This document shows, in pieces, positions 33,720-43,524 of a DNA stretch of 64,000 bases. This DNA comes from Phlyctochytrium arcticum (lineage: Eukaryota; Chytridiomycota; Chytridiomycetes; Chytridiales; Chytridiaceae). The notes beneath the pieces are model-generated. The model saw nothing but the letters and a program-made list of their open reading frames with translations. It did not search any database and had not been told where the DNA came from. Each line of letters begins with the position of its first letter. Position 1 is the stretch's first letter. The translations under genes were made by a program, and so were the position numbers. Where the stretch lies: the NCBI GenBank assembly GCA_025602905.1, contig JAHLKI010000057.1, forward strand, positions 1-64,000. Reading direction: 5' to 3'.

Positions 33720-34181
33720 ATGTCTCGAGAACGATTTTTCACCAAGGCGCACCCAACTGACTGCTTCTTGTCAAATCGCCATGTCGCCCCTATTGTGATC
33801 AAGTCCCTTACATACCAGACGGTTGAGCACTATATTCAAGCACAAAAGTTTCCTCTGGACGCACTCACACAAGCTCGCATTCGGAATGCTGATACGCCGA
33901 GCATGGCTATCAAGATTGGACAAGAGCAGTCTTTCTATTGCCGACAAGACTGGGAAATGGTCCGGAATAAAGTCATACGGAAAGCATTAACGGCGAAGTT
34001 TACCCAGCACAAGTCTTTACGGGAGAAGCTGCTTGCGATGAGCGTCACCTCAATTTTGAAAAGGCTGTCAGTCGATGAGAATTTCAGCCAACCGCTGCTG
34101 GAGATTCGGGCGCAATTAGTCCGTCAAGAAACGAAAACGTCTCGCACGAATGCATTCAGTAAATCTACAAGTCTGATATGA
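33720..34181 (+). CDS. NADAR (YbiA/DUF1768-like) domain protein, possibly inactive
   Basis: A 153-aa single exon. Residues 15-120 follow the NADAR family: CFLSNRHVAPIVI, YQTVEHYIQAQKF (normally Y.TvEHyyQAqKF), then SMAIKIGQEQ and WEMVRNKVIRKALTAKFTQH. The family removes ADP-ribose or ribosyl groups through an N-glycosidase reaction; YbiA/RibX members cleave damaged riboflavin precursors. The C-terminal part differs. Family members normally have a D..WG..G.G.N.LG loop before LLMEIR, but here VDENFSQPLLEIRAQL is much shorter and lacks the WG and glycines. Catalysis may be lost, or the role may have changed. The promoter has the densest GCGGA/TCCGC palindrome cluster, so it may be co-regulated with the NRPS. 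Confidence 0.75.
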   Translation: MSRERFFTKAHPTDCFLSNRHVAPIVIKSLTYQTVEHYIQAQKFPLDALTQARIRNADTPSMAIKIGQEQSFYCRQDWEMVRNKVIRKALTAKFTQHKSLREKLLAMSVTSILKRLSVDENFSQPLLEIRAQLVRQETKTSRTNAFSKSTSLI

Positions 34182-36439
34182 ATCCACTTGAATACACCGA
34201 CTATATTTACATCTTTCAATCATGACATATTTCTGAATACATTTATCTTATACTCAAAGGTGTGTTATTTTCGCTGGAACTGGCTGTCGGCTATAGATAT
34301 TTCGCATAGTCCTAACAGGACCAATATAAGCCAGCACCTACATCTATCAGAGCATCGATTATTTTAGACCCGCCTGGGGAGAGGCCCTCGGCGTCGTCGA
34401 GTTGATCTTTGAATTATTACCCTTTCCAGTTTTTGCATTTGCGATCTCAGCACGGTACAAGTTCCCCAGAAAAGAAGATTTTTCCGATAATTCAAAGTAA
34501 AATACCAAGCCGCTTCAACGGGCCTGCTTGATGCCGGTATCAGTGATGCACGGACCCATACTTATACCTGAGCGGACGCTGTCGTCATTTTCGGGCTGTA
34601 ATGTTCAACTTAACTGAGCAGAGAAAAGTCATTCTCGTTCTGAGTTACCTTACGATCCTCGAGTACCAATTTACAGTACACAGTACTCAAAAAAAAATTA
34701 GCCCCGGAGTGACATCTTCAAGTACCCACAGCCGTTGTTTCCCCCAGAGGGAGAGAAACAGAAGTTGGGAAAAAAACTCCGAGAAAGATAACTTGGATTA
34801 AAAGAAGTAGTAAAAGTATCGTGAAAGGACAGTTTCAAACGGGGATGAAAGGATAAGAAGGAAGCAAGCGCTTAGGTGAAGTACGGACAGATTGCCTGAC
34901 CCCACATACGAAATGAAATTACTTTCATCCTGATTACAGCAAGGATGGAGTATCCAGACGCATACGGCGAGGAATAGGCACAAAGGACGGCAAAGGAAGG
35001 GTGGGAACAAAATAAGACGCGACCGAAGTCTGTTGGATCTCCCCGATGGTCAATATTAGGAAAAAAGAATGGTTCCAGGAAAGTCAGACTCTCCAAAAAA
35101 AAAAAGAGTCAGCAGCACAGTCTACGGGCAGATTATGTGGAAAGACAGGATAGCCCAGAACAGAACGAGGTTAATGTCTTCGCGCACACTATAGCGGAAG
35201 AGCCAAATGATCAAACCGGGCGTAGACAGGAGATAGGCAAAGAAAATTGGAAGTAGGGAAGTAGTTAGATGAGCGTACTGAATAAGTAAAGCAACAGTCA
35301 TGAGAGGATCAGGAAGTCTTCAAGGTCAAACAAAAGGCCGAAAGAATGACAATACGACGAAATACGTCTTACGGAATAAAACAGGGAGGAAGCATCTTGG
35401 ACATATAATCGAAAGAACAGGACAGGACAAGGCGGGACACACTAGGAAGCGATGTGAAGATAAGAAAGAAAGAATAGCATGCAAAATGACAGAAAGGTCA
35501 TGACAAAGCCCTAGCCGACTTTGGAGAACCGATCGGCGTACTAATTTGTAGACAGAAAGTTGGAACGGAGGGAAAGGACAGGCAGCGGTTGAAAGACAGA
35601 CCGAAAACCGGACAGCTCGGAAAAGAGACCATGGAAACAGGACGTGTAAAGTACTCTTTTGATCTTTTGAGAATCCACCAAAAAAATCGAGAGAAAGCGT
35701 AAATTAATCCGTGAAAGATAGCCAAAGAATCTGGGGCCGGCAAGGCGCCCCCTGCCAGATCGCAGCAAGACCAACATTCATTGCACCGCGTATAAGTAAG
35801 AGTTATCACCGAGTGGTGCTGAACGATGGAAACTGGATCGGAAGACTGAAGATATCCGAAAGATGTACCAACAATGGGCCTCCAGAGCTTTAGAGGCGGA
35901 TGAACGTCAACGTCGTCGAGGTACTGGCCCGGATTTTTCTGGGGGCCGCACAATTTGTCCAACATCATGTTCGGGAATTTATCCAACTATCGAGTGATGA
36001 AAGTTTTTCACTCGATAATCCACCCAGATAAATATCATGACATGACCAGCCTTCATGACGCTCCCGATGAATATATGTTGTTGGGAATAATTAGAACACG
36101 AACAGTACCTGAAACGTTACTATTGGCTTGTCTCGCAATGAACATGGAAATGTCGCTGGTCCGGCGATGGAGGTGAGTTTGAGATGCTCATCCAGCAGTT
36201 GCAAGAACACAGTACTTACACTCCTATCTGAGCTTTCATCCTCTTAATAAAGAGAACTACCTGTGGTCTAGCTTATCAGTCATTCCTATGTATCCTATGC
36301 GCTTTTAGATTACTAGATCCCTGCGGGGGTCGCTCTATGATGAGGCAATGGTAAAAGAAACAAATGGATCACCTCACCAACGAATGGAAAAGAAATGATA
36401 GAGTGAAACTGAAGGAAACTGCTCGGTTTTCGCAGATGT
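34182..36439. other. Gene-poor, purine-rich stretch
   Basis: From about 34600 the plus strand is strongly biased to A and G (many AAGGA, GAAAG and GGAAG runs), and open frames on the minus strand reflect that bias. None carries a recognisable motif. I see no transposon ends or RNA genes. Confidence 0.5.
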
Positions 36440-37085
36440 CTTCAAATTCCTTTGGCTGGAACTTTGCGTTGCATCATGCAATCATGTTCGGTGACCGGAT
36501 TTCATGTTCTCGGTGTTTCCCGTCGATTAAGAAAGATAGAAAATAAGAATAGCCATCATGCAAAAGTAAACAGCATCCATAGGCTATTATGCATGGTCCG
36601 TAACGGATGTCATGTCCAAGCGTTTCCTGGATGGTTAAGAGGGAGAGAGATGGGAAAAGCCGGCATGCAAAAGTAAAATAATACGGAAAGTTAACAGTAT
36701 TTATAGGCAACTTTTTAACAAAATTCTTTGTACTCTGGCTGAGATGTTGGATACAATCCCATCACGGATGCCATGTCGTAAGTATTGCCCAGAAAGCTAA
36801 GAAAGAAGGAAGATGGGAAAATCCAGCATGCCAATTTAGCATTCATAGGCAGAGTTTTTCTTTAAATCTCTTTACTCTGGCCGAAACGGTGCATATATGG
36901 TTTGTACCAAATGTCATGTCGTAAGTGTTGTTTACAAGGGTACGAAAAAAAGAAGATGGGAACAGCCAGCAAGCAAAAGTAATCATAGGCAACTTTTTTT
37001 TAATCTTCAGACGGTGCATATATGGACCGTCGTAAGTGTTGCTTTGAAGGGTAAGAGAGAGGAAAGATGCAAGCAAAAGTAGGTA
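36440..37085 (+). repeat. Degenerate tandem repeat, about five units of 110-150 bp
   Basis: Each unit contains the shared pieces CATGCAAAAGTAA, CATAGGCAACTTTTT, TTTACTCTGGCCGA, GGTGCATATATGG, GATGTCATGTCGTAAGTGTTG-like sequence and AAGGAAGATGGGAA in the same order. Clear unit starts occur near 36440, 36555, 36675, 36830 and 36970, the last ones being the most alike. No coding potential is visible. It behaves like a small decayed satellite inside the cluster. Confidence 0.7.
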
Positions 37086-37843
37086 CAGTCAATAAAGCGA
37101 AAGCAAAGAACAAGTCGTGGCACACATCAACTGAAGCAGCGAAGCTGTATACGAAAGCAGCGATAACGCGCAGGCAAAAAGGAAAAGAAAGCATGCAATG
37201 CATGCAATCCAGGTATCTTTGTTGTTTGATCTTGCTTGCTTTAATTCTGTTATTGCCTTTCTTGCGAGCTTTTTAACGTTTGTTGCTGGGCAGGAGCAAG
37301 CCAACGGCAAGCAAGAAAAGCAAAGAACGCAGGATAGGCCAACACTCTCGGTCACGAGGCAATTCTTTCCTAGGAGAGATATGCATACATAAAGAGGAAG
37401 GAAATCACGAAATTGTGGGGAATTTAAGGTGGTGGGAACCTCTGGAATCTAACGGTGCAAAAATGCCCAAGATTACCCTCAAAGCGCTCCCAAAGAGCAT
37501 CGAAATTGTTGGTCAGACATCCACCGAACATGCTGCGAGCGATTAAAAGGTTGCGGGGCTGCCCATATACACCCAAAGGACCCATTCAAGTCTCTGTCAG
37601 ACTGGCAGTGTTGGTCCAGGTGTCAGTCCCGACTCCCATAGGCCAGTCGCTCATTAGGACCTTTTCAATTGCGCCGTGTGTTGTCCCAATGCAAGAAATT
37701 TGTTTTTGGATTTTTGAGTTGTCCAACGAAGGCTTTTAAGTAGGGAGTCCCAAGCGCGACGCGTTTAAGTAAGACAGCATCAATGTCATCGCAGTACGTG
37801 TTGGGGGTGAACGGGCAGCCCACGGCAGCAAATGCATATTAGT
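37086..37843. other. Intergenic, nothing recognised
   Basis: Purine-rich at the left and mixed at the right. The short frames show no motif. Unlike the other cluster gaps, it carries essentially no GCGGA/TCCGC cluster upstream of the second regulator copy, which fits that copy being unused. Confidence 0.4.
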
Positions 37844-39141
37844 ATGAGTCGTGTTCTATTCTGCGACCAGTATGTGTTTATCTATCCAATTGATCATCCA
37901 TTTTGTATTCACTGAATTTGTTCATCAGCTGTTGTCAAAATCATCGAAATTGTTCCCGAGAACCTTGCTCGGGATGTGTTGCCACGGGCATACCGTGTAC
38001 CAAAGGTAGAGTGTTTTCCGGTGCTTCAGAAAAGATTTATTTTATGACATTTATTCTTGTCACCCAGCAGCAATAGCATTATTAGGCGTCGAAAGTATAC
38101 TGCATCATCACCGTATACAGTGATTGGCTCCCAAGGGGAGCGATCCGACTCGCGAACTTCGTTGTCTCAAGATGTGGCAGCTTTGATGGGGCATAGAGTT
38201 GCTGCTGCTCGGGCTCCAGCGTATGCTGCAAGGAGCAATCTTCTCGATTGTATCGGTCAAGGTGAACAGGCACATCAGTCACTTGCAAGTTCACCATATA
38301 TTGAGAATGTGTCTACAATTCACCATTTGCCCTTCCTTAAGACGTGATGACCTGTCGGCCAATACCTGGAGTGACGAATCTATCACCAAATACCGACAAT
38401 AAATGCCGCCGATGCCGTTGAATAGTGCCGAACTATACCCGAACCTTGCCCGTGACTCTGCACTCAGACCATTCGCAAGTAATCATGTGGCAAGCAACCC
38501 AAGAACTAATCATGTTCAGTCGAGCCCAGTCCCTACACCGATGTCATCCTCGTCTCCTCCTCCAAAACTTGCGAGGTCGCTGGTGGCTCTGGTCTGGCGG
38601 CATCTTCAAGATCTCAATACTCCAAAGTCGACACAAACATTGGCTGATACCAACTCAGTGATTGAACAGTACAAAAATCAAGATGTCCCGCCAATTATGT
38701 TTCCAGAATCAATTCAATCTCATACTACTGCTCGAAGGACGTATACCAATGATGCTGGTCTTGATTATTTCGGTTCATCTTTTACAAAAGCCGTCCCACC
38801 TTCGACCGCCAATCATGAGGGGCCTACTGAGTACTAACTTCGTAACGCTGAAGGTGCCTCCTACCTTGACAAAAATCCTAACTAATACAGTCAGCAACTA
38901 TCAAACCCCTACCCATCACCGCGAATGGAGGACGCCAATCCCTGCACGACGCCAAGAGATCATACAACCGCAGTCAGCAACACACCAGTACCCTACGCAA
39001 AAGATCTCCAACTCTCTCACGATACAGTTTGGCTACTGCCGCTCATGCGCAATAGGAATGAATCCTTACAACCTGTTTACTGCAGACTCAGACCCCAGTC
39101 AAAAAACTGATGTGCCCCAATTTACCGGAAACCTGGCGTAG
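37844..39141 (+). pseudogene. Second Zn(II)2Cys6 regulator copy, broken
   Basis: Exon 1 (37844-37869) encodes MSRVLFCD and exon 2 starts at 37929. Joined, they give CDHCCQNHRNC then SREPCSGC and GIPC, the same cluster and the same intron position as the regulator at 27387-28784 (MSRVLSCDHCRLNHRSC). The third to fourth cysteine spacing is four rather than five. Later parts also match the paralog: SIIRRRKYT versus NNVRRRVTS, PPPKLARSLVALVWRHLQ versus SPPLVQSLALLLWRHLQ, and QFGYCRSCAIGM versus ELGYCLSCAKRM. However, the exon 2 to exon 3 phase fails by one nucleotide at every acceptor I tried (38067, 38070, 38076). The three remaining blocks lie in three different frames, with stops near 38345, 38399 and 38837. 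Introns might rescue some of these, but a pseudogene is the simpler reading. Confidence 0.7.
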
Positions 39142-39279
39142 ATATAGGACGCGTATTGCGTTGGGCAACGACGGAAAATGCACTGTTTGCGAAATAAAAG
39201 AAACGTTCTATTTACAGTTATAGGTGTAGTCTAAGGCCACCTATGCTACAGATCACTACAAAAGCTATCATTGCTATAC

Positions 39280-40925
39280 TTAAGCTGTACCTGACATTTT
39301 CTCAAATTTGGCCCGAAGATAAGGAGTAATGGCTTTTTGAATACCGGATGACACGAATGCAGGGATCCCTGTGAACTGTCCAGCTTTCATGGTTGCAGAA
39401 GAAGGTGCAGGCGGCTGGATAAAAAGTGTTCAGTAGTGATTCATTGGGAAAAGGAAATGAGGAGCACGTACAATTGAATGAATTAGCTGCAGCTGTTCGC
39501 CAGCTGCTCTTGCAAGTTCGTCCGTCGCGGAAAGATTGTGTAAGAACACAACATGGTAACGCTCCGCAGAATGCCGCAAGAATATGTCAAGCTGCGCAGG
39601 TGAATTGAAGTTTCCGGTGCGACAAGACACGTTCAACCCTGCCACGTTCTTGATTTTAGCAACCCACTTCTCCAGCTCCATCGTCAGATTTGTTACAGCA
39701 TCATCGTCCCGACTTCGCCGTCCACTGCCAGCGACACTATCCGCAACAAGAATGGAAAAATCAACTTGCATCGAATCAAAGAGAGCCGCAATGCTTTTCG
39801 GGGCAAAGCCATCAAAGTTGAACCGTTCGATCAGCTCGAAGAATATGCAGCAGTCAGAAGCAAATGGCTTGGTAAAGATTTGCGATAGAATTCCTCCGGT
39901 CTTGCCATCCTTTCGCGATTCATATGATGAGCTGCTACCTCGCACTTGAGTCAAGATTCCCAACTCCTTGCGGGAAACAACTTTGTCCATGATCTCGACA
40001 GAAGTTTCTTTTGACGCTATCAACAAGGGCTCCTCCCACGCCGCTTTACTAGGTTGTGCAAATTCCAGGTACTTTGAAGCCTTGGCAGATGATACAACTT
40101 GAATGATATCCGAAGGACTGAACGCAATGTGTTGCACTCCAACGCGATGAAGATTAACGAAATCTGTCACTTGTCCGACAAGGTCATCCAGGGGCTCACA
40201 GACCACCAGAAAAAATGTCCCATGCTGCAGGGTAATCATTCTCATCCCATTGCCGGCTTGACGAACCTCGACACCGCGTTGTGATTCTCCATCCATAACA
40301 AATCGCACAAAACCCAGTTGTTGTTGGAACCATAAAGTGACATTGTCCAGCTGCCCGTTGGGGACGGCAAATGCGAGATGATCTACTCGATCAATCAAAC
40401 TATTCCGGTGTTGCTTGTTGGTACCGGTATCTCGCCCAGCGGCCCGGAACGTACTTAAGCGAGCGTCATACAAATAGCCATCTGAGGAAGAGTCCATTAC
40501 AAAGATTTCCAGCCGTTGCTCGGTCCAATCCGGGACGTAGCGGACATAGATAAAACTTGCTTTGCCGTCATCGAAAATGGAATGCTGCGATTTGGGGAAC
40601 GCAGACTCAATGGAACATCGTGAACGGAAAAAGACTCGCGGAATCCACACCCCGGCAATTGGCGTTGAAGAAAGAAGCCTAATGAAGGCGCCGTCGTTCA
40701 GCCCAAAGATGCATTCTGTCTCTAGACCATCGCATCTTTCTGGAAGGGTCCTCGCCCCGAGCTCATGCAAGAAACTCTGATACAAAAGTCGGCAAATCAG
40801 CTTGACTTATCAATAATTGGAAAGACTTAACAAATACTCACTTTCAAATTTGCGGTTCCGGAGTGAAGGTCCAGGCCGCCAAAGTCGATATCTCCATTTT
40901 GCAACAAAGGTTTGTTCAATGCCAT
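39280..40925 (-). CDS. HPPD/4-hydroxymandelate-synthase-like dioxygenase with C-terminal extension
   Basis: Exons 40925-40842, 40776-39472 and 39414-39280 give 507 aa with consistent phase. The vicinal-oxygen-chelate iron ligands are present: VDHLAFAVPNG (His, near aa 159), VGVQHIAFSPSDI (His, near aa 243) and CIFFELIER (Glu, near aa 340). The family converts 4-hydroxyphenylpyruvate to homogentisate (HPPD) or 4-hydroxymandelate (HmaS). HPPDs carry P-I-N-E-P before the second His, where the Pro and Asn shape ring attack. Here the matching stretch is VVCEP, so both are replaced, as they also are (by other residues) in HmaS. This favours a mandelate-synthase-like reaction (inference). About 130 residues after the usual HPPD end, including SILVADSVAGSG and SGIQKAITPYLRAKFEK, match nothing I know. 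The upstream gap has eight GCGGA/TCCGC copies. Confidence 0.82.
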
Positions 40926-41797
40926 TTCAGTTGCGTAACCGATACAGTCTGGAAGTGCGTAGGAATGGTGAGAAACATCGGCGCGAGACTTGTATAAGTT
41001 AAGACGGACATGGCCATATTGAAGCTACCGCGAGGACATTGAACACTTCTCACAATCAGCTCAAGATGGGAGCGGAGATTCCGCTGGCTGACCCACGCCA
41101 CACCGCGCCACACAGTCAGCATCTCCGCCCAGTTGTCGCAGGTGTTTTCCGCTAGATCCAGCGGAAGTGCTTCGCTAATGCTGGGAAACTCCCCAACCAT
41201 AAATGCAATGTTCCGCTGTCCTGTCCAATGTAAGCTACACTGTCCGCCGAAAGAGCCATGCGGAAGTTTGCGCAAGAAACACCAGACGGAGCACTTTGGT
41301 GTGCTGTGAAAGATACCGATCTTACGCAGGATCTTACGGCTGTAAAGTCCGTAGATCGTCCGGGTGAGGATTAAAGTGCGAACAACAACTACGGTTTGGC
41401 AGAGGTCAAAGGCCAAACTCAGACCAACAATCAGTCAGCACAAAGGCCATCGTATATTTCTCCAAAGGCTTCTGGCCTCGCCGGCCTTATTCGTGGCTCA
41501 AGAAAGCTTGACCGTCTAATGACTATCCAATCGAAGCAAAGGCCTATTATAAAGCGCATGGTCACTTCCTTTCCATGGTGCTTCCAAAGCTAATGTTATA
41601 TCTGCAACCACTAACTCATGTTCAATGTATCTTGGAAACTTTGCGGCGACAGTAATCCTTAATGAGGTTCCGGGAATACGCTGGATGCCGGACAGAACAG
41701 CAGATGGGAGGTATGTATTGCAAAGAGGAAAAATATGTATCAGGAGAAAGTTATACGAATGGGGGTCTAAATATGTCTAAAAGCTAGTGGGTGGAGG
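40926..41797 (-). promoter_or_regulatory. Promoter gap of HPPD-like gene with eight GCGGA/TCCGC copies
   Basis: Copies lie at 41072, 41080, 41124, 41148, 41161, 41212, 41243 and 41260. That is eight within 193 bp, 150-340 bp upstream of the start codon of the minus-strand HPPD-like gene. The remaining sequence up to 41797 is the 3' flank of the next gene and shows no further gene. Confidence 0.6.
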
Positions 41798-42873
41798 TCA
41801 GATGGGACAAACGGCTGCTACCATCGGCTCTACGTCTAAAATGAACACGCTACGCTCACTTGGCTTGTCATGTCCTGGTTGAGCTTGACGAACAGCTCCT
41901 ACGCAAGGAACAAAAGTTGGAACGCTGGGAATGGTAAAGAGATGACAAGAGCATACCTGCGAAATGAGTGCATCGTTCGTCATAGACAGCAAACGAATCG
42001 AGTGGTTCCTCCAAGAGAAAGTTGGCGAGAATATCCTCTTGTGGAATGTCGTCTGGGTGTTTGTTGCCGTGCTGCACAGCTGCGACAATGTTGTCCCCGC
42101 CAGCTGCGTTTACCCGTTGAACCATGTGAACAAATGAAAACTTGTGACCGTCTTGATGCAGTGCATTAGGAGTGTTGATGCCAACTGGCCAGTCGGGGTT
42201 GGGTGCAGTCTTGACAAAGTGGATGCCAACCAGGATGGGGTGCCGCAACTCGTCTTCACTCCAATCACAGAGCGCGACATCGGCCAGGATCATACGATTG
42301 AGCAGGGCGAGCTGGCGAGTCTCAGCTGTTATTGGGTCGTACCAGCGTCGGACATTATTGCAGTCTTGGTTGAAAGGGCCTATGTGGGCAGACCAAGCAA
42401 GTGATGAGAACAAACAATGATTTAGTTAAAGCCAGATGGTAAACGAACGAACGTACGCTCAACTTACCCTGGTTATACGGTACTTGCTCGTTGCCGTTTG
42501 AATCGAGATAGGGTGGAAGGTAGCGGACTCGCAAGGGGCTTTCCCACGGCAAAACAACGGCTCTCGAATAACCTCGGAAGCGGCTCCAATCGGAAGGTAC
42601 CCATATATCTGTTGACAAGTTGGCGAATTCCCATCGCAACTGTTGCAAGTCTTGCTCAACCTGATCCTCGGACAGTCCGAGATTTTGTCTAGGATTGAAG
42701 CGGATATGACTTGTTGTCCGAAGATGCGTAATGTGAGAGAGCAGGTTCTCTTCCACGGTCTTTGGCAACGTATATGTGTCGTTCTCTTGGGCAGGACAGT
42801 CGCGGAGGAGCGTATTGATCTGGGTCTCTTCGGTGAGGCCTTGATTGGCGGATTTGACGGGGATGGGGCTCAT
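41798..42873 (-). CDS. Isoleucine-dioxygenase-like 2OG-Fe(II) amino-acid hydroxylase (PF10014 type)
   Basis: Exons 42873-42468, 42379-41957 and 41898-41798 (406+423+101 nt) give 309 aa in phase. The core reads NALHQDGHKFSFVHMVQR then NAAGGDNIV. This is the pattern of the 2OG-Fe_Oxy_2 family (HqDG..f...H...R.Nv.GGes), which includes bacterial L-isoleucine 4-hydroxylase (IDO) and related free-amino-acid hydroxylases. HQD supplies two iron ligands and THFAGAVR supplies the distal His and, probably, the 2OG-binding Arg region. The first 100 residues are rich in Leu, Arg and Trp without a known motif. In a cluster with an NRPS, such an enzyme would supply a hydroxylated building block (inference). 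It could instead act on a carrier-bound residue. Confidence 0.8.
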
Positions 42874-43524
42874 AGTGAACAGGCAAGGAGGGTTGTGAAG
42901 TGCACAGCCGTTGGAAGGAAATGGGGCGAACGGCTCGGCGTGCGAAAGCTTTTAACGGTCCATTTGAAGCTGACTCAGACTGATGTACCTGGTTCTTCAA
43001 CGCGCTGAATGCGGAGATTGCGGAATTGCCGGGCTGAATCTCCTCTGGCCGGTTTGGGCCGTTTGCGGAAGGACTGGACATCATCCTCAAGTTGAATACA
43101 GTCGGTATGTGTGTGAAGGGAAATGTTGATTTGGCTCGTTGGATATTCCCATATTCCCCATATTCGACGCGTCAGTCACGTGCATTGCTGAGGGGGTTGG
43201 CCGGGTGTTTCCAGTTTCGCGGAAAGTCCGCGGAATGTCGCGGAGTGTCCGCAGAAAGGCAATCAAGACGGCGTACTTTGGCACTTACGGCAGATCCAGA
43301 GCAATATACCGATTCTATGCGGAAGCAAGAGGGATCCAGCATGCGCGTGGTGGGGCCACTTTCCCCGCGCGCCTTTTCTGGCTTGGCTCAAGAACTCCGT
43401 TGAACAAGCTTCACACCCAAATCCTGCCCCATAGCTCCAACATCCACTCCAGGAACCTGTTGCTTCACGATCGGTATCTTTACTTTTGCGGTCTCACTCA
43501 AGAAAACCGTCCAATCAAGTCAGG
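42874..43524. promoter_or_regulatory. Divergent promoter region of amino-acid hydroxylase and DH-AT fusion
   Basis: GCGGA/TCCGC occurs at 43011, 43020, 43065, 43219, 43227 (with 43230 forming palindrome TCCGCGGA, 43227-43234), 43240, 43248 and 43319. The 43219-43252 stretch holds five copies in 34 bp. This is the second cluster gap with the full palindrome, the other being 33561-33568. Confidence 0.6.

Noticed and set aside
35498..35986. Minus-strand frame of 162 codons
   Set aside because: It mirrors the purine bias of the plus strand. No motif, no promoter or splice evidence.
36440..37085. CRISPR-like spaced repeats
   Set aside because: The units are 110-150 bp, degenerate and contiguous, without unique spacers, and the genome is eukaryotic.
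39280..40925. Ordinary tyrosine-catabolism HPPD
   Set aside because: Not fully excluded, but the P-I-N-E-P stretch is replaced, there is a large C-terminal extension, and it lies in the cluster without other homogentisate-pathway genes.
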